A DNA stretch of 64,000 bases from the NCBI RefSeq assembly GCF_002795825.1, contig NZ_CP018800.1, positions 496,001 to 560,000 of the forward strand, read 5' to 3'. The notes beneath the pieces are model-generated. The model did no database searches. It saw only the letters and a program-made list of their open reading frames with translations, and was not told the DNA's origin. Shown here piece after piece: positions 57,109-64,000 of this stretch (positions are counted from its first letter, which is position 1; the number at the start of each line of letters is the position of its first letter). A program made the translations under genes and the position numbers. The stretch comes from Mariprofundus ferrinatatus (GTDB lineage Bacteria; Pseudomonadota; Zetaproteobacteria; Mariprofundales; Mariprofundaceae).

Positions 57109-57662
57109 TGAATGTTATCGAAACGGCACTTCCCGGCGTGCTGATTATTGAGCCGAAGGTGTTCGGGGATGCGCGCGGCTTTTTTCTCGAAACCTTTCAC
57201 AAGCAGCGTTATGCCGAAGCCGGCATTCCGGGCGATGGCTTGGAGTTTGTTCAGGATAATCACTCGCGTTCAAGGAAAGGGGTGTTGCGCGGTCTGCATT
57301 TCCAGCTCGAAAATCCGCAGGGGAAACTGGTTTCAGCCGGTACCGGGACTGTGTTTGATGTGGCTGCGGATGTGAATCCGGATTCGCCAACCTTTGGTCA
57401 ATGGGTGGGGGTTGAGTTGTCGGAGGAGAATCACAGGCAACTGTGGATTCCACCAGGCTATGCGCACGGATTCTGCGTCCTCTCAGATGTTGCGGATTTT
57501 CAGTATAAATGCACTGCGCTCTATCATCCTCAATCGGACAGCGGGGTGGCATGGGACGACCCTGATCTGGCGATCACATGGCCTATTAATAACCCCCTGC
57601 TGTCAGAAAAGGACAAGGCACTACCTCGTCTCTCTGCGGCCAAAAGAGATCGATTGCCATGA
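57108..57662 (+). CDS. rfbC: dTDP-4-dehydrorhamnose 3,5-epimerase
   Basis: Cupin-fold epimerase, third step of dTDP-L-rhamnose synthesis. 184 residues: EPKVFGDARGFFLETFHKQR, FVQDNHSRSRKGVLRGLHFQ with the catalytic His, the KLVSAGTGTVFDVAADV block, and the Tyr-bearing WIPPGYAHGFCVLSD. ATG 57108 overlaps the rfbA stop; an extra GTG codon precedes it. Overlaps rfbD by four bases. Confidence 0.96.
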   Translation: MNVIETALPGVLIIEPKVFGDARGFFLETFHKQRYAEAGIPGDGLEFVQDNHSRSRKGVLRGLHFQLENPQGKLVSAGTGTVFDVAADVNPDSPTFGQWVGVELSEENHRQLWIPPGYAHGFCVLSDVADFQYKCTALYHPQSDSGVAWDDPDLAITWPINNPLLSEKDKALPRLSAAKRDRLP

Positions 57663-58525
57663 AACTTCTGATTACCGGCGCAAAAGGCCAGCTTGGTAGT
57701 GAACTTGTGCGCCTTGGTTCATCTCATGAATTGTTTGCAGTGGACTATGATCAGCTGGATATCACGGACGCCAATGCCGTAATCAATTGCATCAATAACT
57801 TTAAACCCGATGCTGTGATTAATGCGGCGGCATATACGGCTGTAGACAGGGCCGAGTCGGATGTGGAAGCAGCATTTGCCGTGAATCGTGACGGTCCGAC
57901 GAATCTGGCACGAGCCTGTGGGCAATCAGATATTCCATTGATTCACGTTTCCACGGATTATGTTTTCGATGGTTCAGCGCAGAGAGCATATATAGAGAGT
58001 GATACGGTTTCTCCTTTGGGAGTATATGGCCAGAGTAAACTGGCTGGCGAAGATGCGGTAAGAAACCTCTGTCGGAAACATTTAATTCTTCGCACCAGCT
58101 GGGTGTTTTCACCGCACGGTAACAATTTTGTAAAGACGATGCTTCGCCTGGGCGCCGAGCGCGAAGGGCTGGGGGTGGTGGCAGACCAGTTTGGCAAACC
58201 CACATCGGCCGCCGAGATAGCACGGCTGATTCTGGAGACGCTTCCTGCTGCAGAGGGGAAGTGGGGTACTTATCATCTGGCGCAGCCTGATCGGATCAGC
58301 TGGTTTGGGTTTGCTGAAGCAATATTTTCTGAAGCACGCAGGCAGGGTATGGAGCTAAAGGTTCGAGAAGTGAATGCAATCTCCACAAGTGACTACCCGA
58401 CGCCTGCAAAAAGGCCTTCCAACTCTGAGTTGAATTGTGAACGGCTCGAGTCAGTGTTTGGCGTCTCGATTCGCCCGTGGCAAAAGTCATTGGCTGAAGT
58501 GATCAAGGAGTTGAAGAATGTCTGA
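57659..58525 (+). CDS. rfbD: dTDP-4-dehydrorhamnose reductase
   Basis: NAD(P)H-dependent last step to dTDP-L-rhamnose. 288 residues: Rossmann GAKGQLGSELVRL, then VINAAAYTAVDRAESDVEAA, HVSTDYVFDGSAQRAYIESD, and catalytic YGQSKLAGEDAVR. Overlaps rfbC (ATGA) and rfbB (8 bases), so the four genes are co-translated. Confidence 0.96.
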   Translation: MKLLITGAKGQLGSELVRLGSSHELFAVDYDQLDITDANAVINCINNFKPDAVINAAAYTAVDRAESDVEAAFAVNRDGPTNLARACGQSDIPLIHVSTDYVFDGSAQRAYIESDTVSPLGVYGQSKLAGEDAVRNLCRKHLILRTSWVFSPHGNNFVKTMLRLGAEREGLGVVADQFGKPTSAAEIARLILETLPAAEGKWGTYHLAQPDRISWFGFAEAIFSEARRQGMELKVREVNAISTSDYPTPAKRPSNSELNCERLESVFGVSIRPWQKSLAEVIKELKNV

Positions 58526-59543
58526 GTTCAGGCCGCAGGTGATGCTGGTGACCGGAGGTGCCGGCTTTATCGGCTGCAATTTCGTGCGTTATATGCTGGA
58601 GACTGATCCGGATGTGAAGATCGTCAATCTCGATGCGCTGACCTATGCCGGTTCTCTGGATAACCTGAAAGATCTACCGGATGCATCACGTCACACCTTT
58701 GTGCAGGGCGACATCTGTGACCGTGCGCTGATTGAAAAGCTACTGCGCGAGCATGAGGTTGATACCATTGTGCATTTTGCTGCCGAGAGCCACGTTGATA
58801 ACTCCATTGCCGGGCCCGAGATTTTCATAAAGACCAATGTACTGGGTACGTTTACATTGCTTGATGCTGCACGCGGCTATTGGCAGAAAGAGAAGGGATG
58901 GGGGGCGGATCAGTGTAGATTCCACCACATCTCCACCGACGAGGTTTACGGTACGCTGGGGGCGGATGATCCTGCTTTTTCAGAAACCACGCCTTATGCC
59001 CCGAATTCACCCTACTCAGCTTCCAAGGCGGGTTCAGATCACCTGGTTCGCGCCTGGTTTCACACCTATGGTCTGCCGGTCACCACAACCAACTGCTCGA
59101 ATAACTACGGTCCATACCAGCACGGTGAGAAGTTCATCCCCACCGTGATCCGCTCCTGCAGGGAAGGGAAATCGATTCCGGTCTATGGTGACGGATCGAA
59201 TATCCGTGACTGGCTCTATGTGCGTGACCACTGTTCGGGTATCGATACAGTTGTTCGCGGAGGCCAGCTTGGTGAGTGTTATAACATTGGTGGTATCAAC
59301 GAGTGGAAAAACATTGATATTTGCCGTTTGATCTGCCAATTGATGGATGAGCACGATTCCTCCAATGCGCCTCACGAAAAACTGATTTCCTTTGTTAAGG
59401 ATCGTCCCGGACATGATTGGCGTTATGCTATTGATGCTGCAAAGATGGGGCAGGAGCTGAGCTGGAGTCCTTCAGAAACGTTTGAAACGGGCATTCGTAA
59501 AACTTTGAAGTGGTATCTTGGTGATCATGAATCTGAAACATAA
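58518..59543 (+). CDS. rfbB: dTDP-glucose 4,6-dehydratase
   Basis: Second step of dTDP-L-rhamnose synthesis. 341 residues: NAD-binding VTGGAGFIGCNFVRYMLETD, VDTIVHFAAESHVDNSIAGP, HHISTDEVYGTLG, catalytic YSASKAGSDHLVRAWFHTYG, NNYGPYQHGEKFIPTVIR and RPGHDWRYAIDAAKMGQELS. It overlaps the following transporter gene by 17 bases, linking rhamnose supply to export. Confidence 0.96.
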   Translation: MSEFRPQVMLVTGGAGFIGCNFVRYMLETDPDVKIVNLDALTYAGSLDNLKDLPDASRHTFVQGDICDRALIEKLLREHEVDTIVHFAAESHVDNSIAGPEIFIKTNVLGTFTLLDAARGYWQKEKGWGADQCRFHHISTDEVYGTLGADDPAFSETTPYAPNSPYSASKAGSDHLVRAWFHTYGLPVTTTNCSNNYGPYQHGEKFIPTVIRSCREGKSIPVYGDGSNIRDWLYVRDHCSGIDTVVRGGQLGECYNIGGINEWKNIDICRLICQLMDEHDSSNAPHEKLISFVKDRPGHDWRYAIDAAKMGQELSWSPSETFETGIRKTLKWYLGDHESET

Positions 59544-60294
59544 TCTCAGTATAATTTTTTATCGGGCATATGCGATTATGCGTGCCGAGGTTTCATCAGG
59601 TTCACTAGGTATGTTGGTGTGGATTGTCGAACCAGCTCTATACCTTGGTGCCTTCTATCTTATTTTCTCGGTGCTAGGTATCAGAGGGGGAGAAGATGCT
59701 ATTCCTTTTCTACTTCCGGGGCTGGTTGTATGGAAGTGGTTTGCCGCGTCCGTGCATAAGGGGGGAATGTCTATTGTCGGTGGCGCTGCGATTATGCAGC
59801 AGGTTTATGTGCCTAAATATATTTTTCTTGCGACAGTATTGTTGTCTAATTTATATCAGTTTTTGATCGTGTTTGCGATATTGCTACTTTTCCTTGTTAT
59901 TTATGGACTTGTTCCCGCAGTGCTTTGGTGGCAAATGGTTCCACTTGTAGTGGTTCAATTCCTTCTAATTACTGGAGTCGCGGGAGTCTTTTCTGTGTTG
60001 ATACCTTTTTTGCGAGACCTCAAGGTGGTCTTGACGAATGGCTTGACTCTAGTGTTTTTTCTTTCCGGTATATTTTTCGATATCAGCAAGGCGCCTGAAG
60101 AATATCAGCAGATATTGTATCTAAATCCGATGGCTGTGATGGTTGAATCATACCGTGCAATTTTAGTTGATAATATGAGTCCCGACTGGGTCGGGATCGG
60201 TTATGTGCTGCTCTCATCAATACTTCTGATTGGAGTAACACTGGTTCTTCTGAGGAGATGGGATAGAAAATTTCCTAGGGTGTTGTCGGTGTGA
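59527..60294 (+). CDS. wzm: ABC-2-type polysaccharide export permease (Wzm-like)
   Basis: Inner-membrane permease of an O-antigen/polysaccharide ABC exporter. 255 residues, about six transmembrane helices, with the ABC-2 features MRAEVSSGSLGMLVWIVEPA and ALYLGAFYLIFSVLG, FLLPGLVVWKWFA, and the terminal LNPMAVMVESYRAILVDNMS block typical of polysaccharide exporters. ATG 59527; upstream TTG/GTG possible. The stop overlaps the next gene's GTG. From here to about 62600 the DNA is clearly more AT-rich than the housekeeping genes, a sign of transfer. Confidence 0.88.
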   Translation: MNLKHNLSIIFYRAYAIMRAEVSSGSLGMLVWIVEPALYLGAFYLIFSVLGIRGGEDAIPFLLPGLVVWKWFAASVHKGGMSIVGGAAIMQQVYVPKYIFLATVLLSNLYQFLIVFAILLLFLVIYGLVPAVLWWQMVPLVVVQFLLITGVAGVFSVLIPFLRDLKVVLTNGLTLVFFLSGIFFDISKAPEEYQQILYLNPMAVMVESYRAILVDNMSPDWVGIGYVLLSSILLIGVTLVLLRRWDRKFPRVLSV

Positions 60295-60995
60295 ATATGC
60301 AGAAGGGCCGTTTGGCAATGCGCGTATGTAACATAGGTGTCTGCTATAAGCAGAAGCGCGGGTTTATGCGCTCCTCGGAATACTGGGCATTGAAAAATGT
60401 TTCCTTTGACATTTTTCACGGGGAAACGCTTGGGGTGATTGGTCGTAATGGTGTGGGTAAAAGCTCACTTTTGAAAGTTCTGGCCGGAGTCATTAAGCCG
60501 GATCGTGGGCATATTGAAACGATGGTTGATTCAGTCGCTTTGCTTGGTCTTCAGGTCGGCTTTAAGCAGACTTTATCCGGCAGGGACAATGCGATCATGA
60601 ATGGAATGATGCAAGGTGTAAGCCGGACAGTGATGGAGGAAAAGCTGACTGAAATCATAGGCTTTACGGAGTTAGAGGGGTTTATTGATCAGCCAGTTTG
60701 CAATTACTCTGCTGGAATGCGTGCCAGATTGCGCTTTGCCATCGCCATTCAGTCTGATCCAGATGTTTTGCTCATTGACGAAGCATTGGGCGTTGGTGAT
60801 GCAGGATTCCGTAAAAAATCTGCGGAAGTGATTAAGAGTCGGATTGCATCCGATCAGACTGTGCTGATTGTATCTCATGACATGGATACCCTAAGAGGAT
60901 TATGTCAACGTATCTTGTGGGTTGATCAGGGGGAAACCAGAATGATTGGTCCGGTTGACGAAGTACTCTATCAATATGAAAGCAGTGGCAGGTAA
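60291..60995 (+). CDS. wzt: ABC polysaccharide-export ATPase, short form (Wzt-like)
   Basis: 234 residues, nucleotide-binding domain only: Walker A GVIGRNGVGKSSLLKVLAGV, signature YSAGMRARLRFAIA, Walker B VLLIDEALGVGDAG, H-loop LIVSHDMDTL. The SAGMxARL signature is the polysaccharide-export type. It lacks the C-terminal carbohydrate-binding domain that many Wzt proteins use to recognise the chain end, so chain-end recognition is not expected here. GTG 60291 (or ATG 60297). Confidence 0.9.
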   Translation: MNMQKGRLAMRVCNIGVCYKQKRGFMRSSEYWALKNVSFDIFHGETLGVIGRNGVGKSSLLKVLAGVIKPDRGHIETMVDSVALLGLQVGFKQTLSGRDNAIMNGMMQGVSRTVMEEKLTEIIGFTELEGFIDQPVCNYSAGMRARLRFAIAIQSDPDVLLIDEALGVGDAGFRKKSAEVIKSRIASDQTVLIVSHDMDTLRGLCQRILWVDQGETRMIGPVDEVLYQYESSGR

Positions 60996-61031
60996 AGCCT
61001 TGTATGTATTAATATCAGGTATCTAACCTCT

Positions 61032-61757
61032 ATGTGGTCGTTTAGAAAAAAAAGCTTATCTGAGCCGGGTGTAGTCCCTGCCCTTTTTCTGCACATCCAG
61101 AAAACAGCAGGAACATCCATTGTGCAAATTGCTAGTCAGTATTATGGCTCCAGTATGACCAGTCATGGCGATTGTTGGGGGCACCCCCCCTCAGATTTTG
61201 AGGGAACGCGCTTTGTTTCCGGTCATTTCGGGTATGATTATGCGAGGCATTTGATGCCTTCAAGGTATAGTTTTACTTTTCTCAGGGATCCTATGGAAAG
61301 AGTGCTTTCTATGTATTATTTTTGCAGGGAGCAGAATTCGTCTCAGTTTGAAATCTATCGGGTTGCAAGGGAACTTGATTTAGAGGGTTTCTTACGAGCA
61401 GGGTTTAAAGACCCTTTGGTCAAAAAAAACATATGGAACTCTCAGGTTTGGCAATTGGCCCATGGTTATGCCCATCTTGATAACCGGACTATTTCCGACT
61501 TTGATGGGAATGAATTGTTAACTATGGCTCTCGAACATATAGATGCCTTTTCATTTGTTGGTTTAACCGAAACATTTGAAGAAGACAAACTGGTCATATT
61601 GAATGCGCTGAATTTGCCGGACGAAAGCGTGGTCGCAAACAGAACATCTCACAGGCCATTTGCCGATGAAATTGATGTTAATTTGCGTGAGTTGATTGAA
61701 GAGCTGACAGAGTTAGACAGCCAGCTATACCAAGTTGCATTGTCGCGAAAGAAATAG
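61032..61757 (+). CDS. Sulfotransferase-family protein (PAPS-dependent)
   Basis: 241 residues with the 5'-phosphosulfate loop LFLHIQKTAGTSIVQIAS and the 3'-phosphate block FTFLRDPMERVLSMYYFCRE, plus SGHFGYDYA, the order of carbohydrate 2-O-sulfotransferases (heparan sulfate 2-OST-like). Likely sulfates a sugar of the exported polysaccharide. ATG 61032; 36 bases after the ATPase gene. Composition is AT-rich. No APS kinase or PAPS genes are seen in the window. Confidence 0.83.
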   Translation: MWSFRKKSLSEPGVVPALFLHIQKTAGTSIVQIASQYYGSSMTSHGDCWGHPPSDFEGTRFVSGHFGYDYARHLMPSRYSFTFLRDPMERVLSMYYFCREQNSSQFEIYRVARELDLEGFLRAGFKDPLVKKNIWNSQVWQLAHGYAHLDNRTISDFDGNELLTMALEHIDAFSFVGLTETFEEDKLVILNALNLPDESVVANRTSHRPFADEIDVNLRELIEELTELDSQLYQVALSRKK

Positions 61758-61815
61758 TTTAGAATGGTGAACTATGTTGAACTTATAGGCTGGCATATCG
61801 AGGAAAGGAGTTGAA

Positions 61816-62586
61816 ATGAATCACCCAAGTAATAAGTCTAGCTCAGATATGCGAAATGAATATCTCGACCTGATGCTCAAATGCTTGACCGGAAGTATTT
61901 ATCATGATGCGCCCACCAAGCTGAACAGCATTGTTGAATATGATGACGAGTTGAGAGAGTACGGATGGGACTGGCCTACCGTTGCTCACTCAATGATTGG
62001 TCGAAAGCGCATGAGGAACGTGCGGGATCTGGTTGAAAGCATTATTGGTAATAAAGTAAAAGGCGACCTCATCGAAACCGGGGTTTGGCGAGGGGGAGCA
62101 TGCATCATGATGCGTGCTGTGCTTAAAGCCTATGGTGTGACAGACCGCACGGTCTGGCTGGCTGATTCCTTCGAGGGATTGCCTAAACCGAACGTGGAAG
62201 ATTATCCGGCCGATGCAGGTGAGACTTTCCATGAATACGAAGAGCTATCGGTATCGATCGATCGGGTTCAGGAAAACTTCAGAAGATATGGGCTTCTTGA
62301 TGAGCAAGTTAAGTTTATCAAGGGTTGGTTCAAAGATACATTGCCCGGAGCCCCGATTGATAAGTTGGCGTTGATCAGACTGGATGGTGACCTGTATGAG
62401 TCAACGATACAGCCTCTGGATGCCCTTTATGACAAGTTATCCGTTGGTGGCTATGTGATTGTCGATGATTATCACGTGGTTAAGGGATGTAAGGCCGCCA
62501 TTCATGATTTCTTCAAAAAAAGGGATATCAATCCTCAGCTTGTTGAGATTGATGGTGTCGGCGTCTACTGGAAAAAAGAGCAATAA
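61816..62586 (+). CDS. TylF/MycF-type O-methyltransferase
   Basis: SAM-dependent sugar O-methyltransferase family (macrocin O-methyltransferase type). 256 residues: MIGRKRMRNVRDLVESII, KGDLIETGVWRGGACIMMRA (SAM loop), VWLADSFEGLPKPNVEDYPA, and metal/catalytic IRLDGDLYESTIQPLDALYD and YVIVDDYHVVKGC. TylF enzymes need Mg2+ and methylate hydroxyls of deoxysugars such as rhamnose derivatives, in keeping with rfbACDB upstream. GGAAAGGAG precedes ATG 61816. Confidence 0.9.
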   Translation: MNHPSNKSSSDMRNEYLDLMLKCLTGSIYHDAPTKLNSIVEYDDELREYGWDWPTVAHSMIGRKRMRNVRDLVESIIGNKVKGDLIETGVWRGGACIMMRAVLKAYGVTDRTVWLADSFEGLPKPNVEDYPADAGETFHEYEELSVSIDRVQENFRRYGLLDEQVKFIKGWFKDTLPGAPIDKLALIRLDGDLYESTIQPLDALYDKLSVGGYVIVDDYHVVKGCKAAIHDFFKKRDINPQLVEIDGVGVYWKKEQ

Positions 62587-62644
62587 GCATGGTGCGTGGC
62601 CTGTGTGCTCACAAGTGTGCTGGAAAAGTTTAAGGGGACTGTGC

Positions 62645-63481
62645 ATGAGTCAGGAAAATAGGCACAACTACGAATATGATGTTGACTTGGCGGGTCCGAC
62701 GGCACCTGCACGCGTGGTGCGACTGGTCGGCAATAACAAGCGGGTGCTGGAGGTTGGTGCGGGTCCCGGCTCGATCACCAAAATGCTCAAGGGTGCAGGC
62801 AATTGCCGGGTGACGGGACTGGAAATTGATGATACGGCAATCGTGAAGCTCAAAGAGTTCTGCGAGAGCGTTTACAAGGCGGACCTCAACGATCCGGCAT
62901 GGCCCGAACTGCTCGCCGACGAGGCTCCCTATGATGTTATTGTCGCGGCCGATGTGCTGGAGCATGTCTACAACCCGCTGGCCGTGCTCAAGGGAATGGC
63001 CGGTATCGCAGACAATCATGGCGAAGTGGTGATCTCGCTGCCGCATGTCGGTCATAACGCCATTATTGCCTGTCTGCTGGATGAGGATTTCCAGTATCGT
63101 GACTGGGGTCTGCTGGATCGCACCCATATCCGTTTCTTCGGCCTGAAGAACATGCAGCAGCTGTTTACGGATGCCGGCCTCAAGATCGTTGAAGCGCAAT
63201 TCGTGATCACTCGTCCCGAGGATAGCGAGTTCGCTAACAAGTGGAGCGGGCTGGCAGCCAATGTAAGAGCGGCGCTGGCCGGCAATAAACATGGTGAGGT
63301 CTATCAGGTGGTGGTCCGGGCGGTCGCCGCGACACGGGCCGATGCGGCTGTTGATCTGATGTCCATTCCTGTCGAAAGAAGTGCAGGTGTGACCGATGCC
63401 GGTGGTTTGGCGCGGCGACTGGCGCGGCGCTTTCTGAGCGAGGGAGCGCGGCAGAAGATTCGCTCCATGATGGGCAAGTAA
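62645..63481 (+). CDS. Class I SAM-dependent methyltransferase
   Basis: 278 residues: SAM-binding VLEVGAGPGSITKMLKGAG, acidic GLEIDDTAIVKL, and DVIVAADVLEHVYNPLAVLK (motifs IV/V of Methyltransf_11-type enzymes); a C-terminal tail of about 70 residues is Arg/Ala-rich (AGGLARRLARRFLSEGARQK). ATG 62645 with AAGGGG upstream; an upstream frame reaches 62459 but overlaps the TylF gene. GC-richer than the preceding genes. Substrate may be the glycan or its lipid carrier; not determinable. Confidence 0.85.
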   Translation: MSQENRHNYEYDVDLAGPTAPARVVRLVGNNKRVLEVGAGPGSITKMLKGAGNCRVTGLEIDDTAIVKLKEFCESVYKADLNDPAWPELLADEAPYDVIVAADVLEHVYNPLAVLKGMAGIADNHGEVVISLPHVGHNAIIACLLDEDFQYRDWGLLDRTHIRFFGLKNMQQLFTDAGLKIVEAQFVITRPEDSEFANKWSGLAANVRAALAGNKHGEVYQVVVRAVAATRADAAVDLMSIPVERSAGVTDAGGLARRLARRFLSEGARQKIRSMMGK

Positions 63482-63519
63482 CAGGCGATTTGAATAGATA
63501 GGAACAAAAGGTTGATATT

Positions 63520-64000
63520 ATGAGTGATTTGAAGGCAAAGCTGATTGCGATGTATTTTCCGCAGTTGCATGCCATTCCCGAAAATAACGAGTGGTGGGGC
63601 GAAGGCTTTACCGACTGGGTGAATGTGCAGGCTGCCACTCCAATCTTTGATGGCCACAATCAGCCCAGAGTGCCACTAAATAGGAACTACTACGATCAGT
63701 CGCAGATTGAGACGCTCTACTGGCAGATTGAGATGGCCCGGTCGCATGGCGTCTACGGATTCTGCCACTACCACTACTGGTTCGACGGCAAACAGTTACT
63801 GGAAACCCCGACCAATCTCATGTTGCAGCACAAGGACATGGAGATTCCATTTTGTCTCTCATGGGCCAATGAAACCTGGTCTAAGCGTTGGGATGGCCGC
63901 GATCATCATATTCTCGTCAAGCAAACCCATCCGCCGGTCAAGACGCGCTGGAAACTGCATTTTGATTATCTGATCAAGGCCTGGTCGGACGATCGATCCA
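63520..64000 (+). CDS. WbsX-family glycan biosynthesis protein (C-terminus cut by window end)
   Basis: First 160 codons of a protein of the WbsX/GH99-like family, which accompany O-antigen and exopolysaccharide clusters, often fused to glycosyltransferases. The opening MYFPQLHAIPENNEWWGEGF, then TDWVNVQAATPIFDGHNQPR, GVYGFCHYHYWFDGKQLLE and IPFCLSWANETWSKRWDGRD are family blocks. ATG 63520. Continues past the window; whether a glycosyltransferase domain follows cannot be seen. Confidence 0.88.
   Translation, partial: MSDLKAKLIAMYFPQLHAIPENNEWWGEGFTDWVNVQAATPIFDGHNQPRVPLNRNYYDQSQIETLYWQIEMARSHGVYGFCHYHYWFDGKQLLETPTNLMLQHKDMEIPFCLSWANETWSKRWDGRDHHILVKQTHPPVKTRWKLHFDYLIKAWSDDRS

Overview
The window reads as a compact chromosome segment of a Gram-negative, most likely proteobacterial, organism. 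Evidence is the lipoprotein signal peptides, a LolB-type lipoprotein, two Mla-type lipid ABC systems, dTDP-rhamnose/O-antigen genes, and classical proteobacterial gene orders: tRNA-Leu–tig–clpP–clpX–lon–hup–tRNA-Val–tRNA-Asp, lolB–ispE–tRNA-Gln–prs, rplY–pth–ychF, rplM–rpsI and guaB–guaA. I could not fix the genus. A deep-branching marine proteobacterium (for example a zetaproteobacterium) would fit, but that is inference only.

Layout. 1–2223 (minus): ychF (cut by the window edge), pth, rplY. 2440–7593: a mixed block of small membrane and coiled-coil proteins, a DUF374-type acyltransferase, a DUF2934 protein, a stand-alone receiver protein, inorganic pyrophosphatase and an M20-type amidohydrolase; it separates prs from rplY–pth–ychF. 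7631–12356 (minus): JAMM peptidase → TPR lipoprotein → LolB → IspE → tRNA-Gln → Prs, with most genes overlapping; ispE ends inside tRNA-Gln. 12523–13375 (minus): rplM–rpsI. 13761–16871 (plus): guaB and guaA with a long hairpin between them. 17004–18763 (plus): two paralogous lipoproteins, one a normal FKBP and the other with its FKBP domain replaced by 36 AAAEK-type pentapeptides. 18904–19641: a cytochrome b561. 19698–27042 (minus): a RimK/retropepsin/M14 cassette, a CorA transporter, ileS and ribF. 27137–28207: a DUF457 membrane protein. 28309–33833 (minus): histidine kinase, HDOD, HD-GYP, nth and a PilP-like protein; a decayed second copy of the nth 3' end lies on the far side of the HD-GYP gene. 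33990–37130: dut, coaBC, bcp, ispH. 37357–39309: a second [10 protein letters not shown] repeat protein, with a lectin-like C-terminal domain. 39361–40740: purB. 40957–47690: tRNA-Leu, trigger factor, ClpP, ClpX, Lon, HU, tRNA-Val and tRNA-Asp. 47958–55978 (minus): two complete but differently equipped Mla-type operons, the upstream one led by alanine racemase. 56236–64000 (plus): dTDP-L-rhamnose synthesis, an O-antigen-type ABC exporter, a sulfotransferase, two methyltransferases and a WbsX-type protein cut by the window end.

Themes. Protein quality control (Tig, ClpXP, Lon, FKBP) and cell-envelope maintenance (LolB, two Mla systems, Alr, O-antigen) dominate. The least ordinary content is the pair of AAAEK-repeat envelope proteins, the nth fragment flanking the HD-GYP gene, the decayed tRNA-Asp copy, the ispE/tRNA-Gln overlap and the side-by-side Mla-type operons. 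No CRISPR array, insertion sequence, integrase, phage gene or rRNA was seen.
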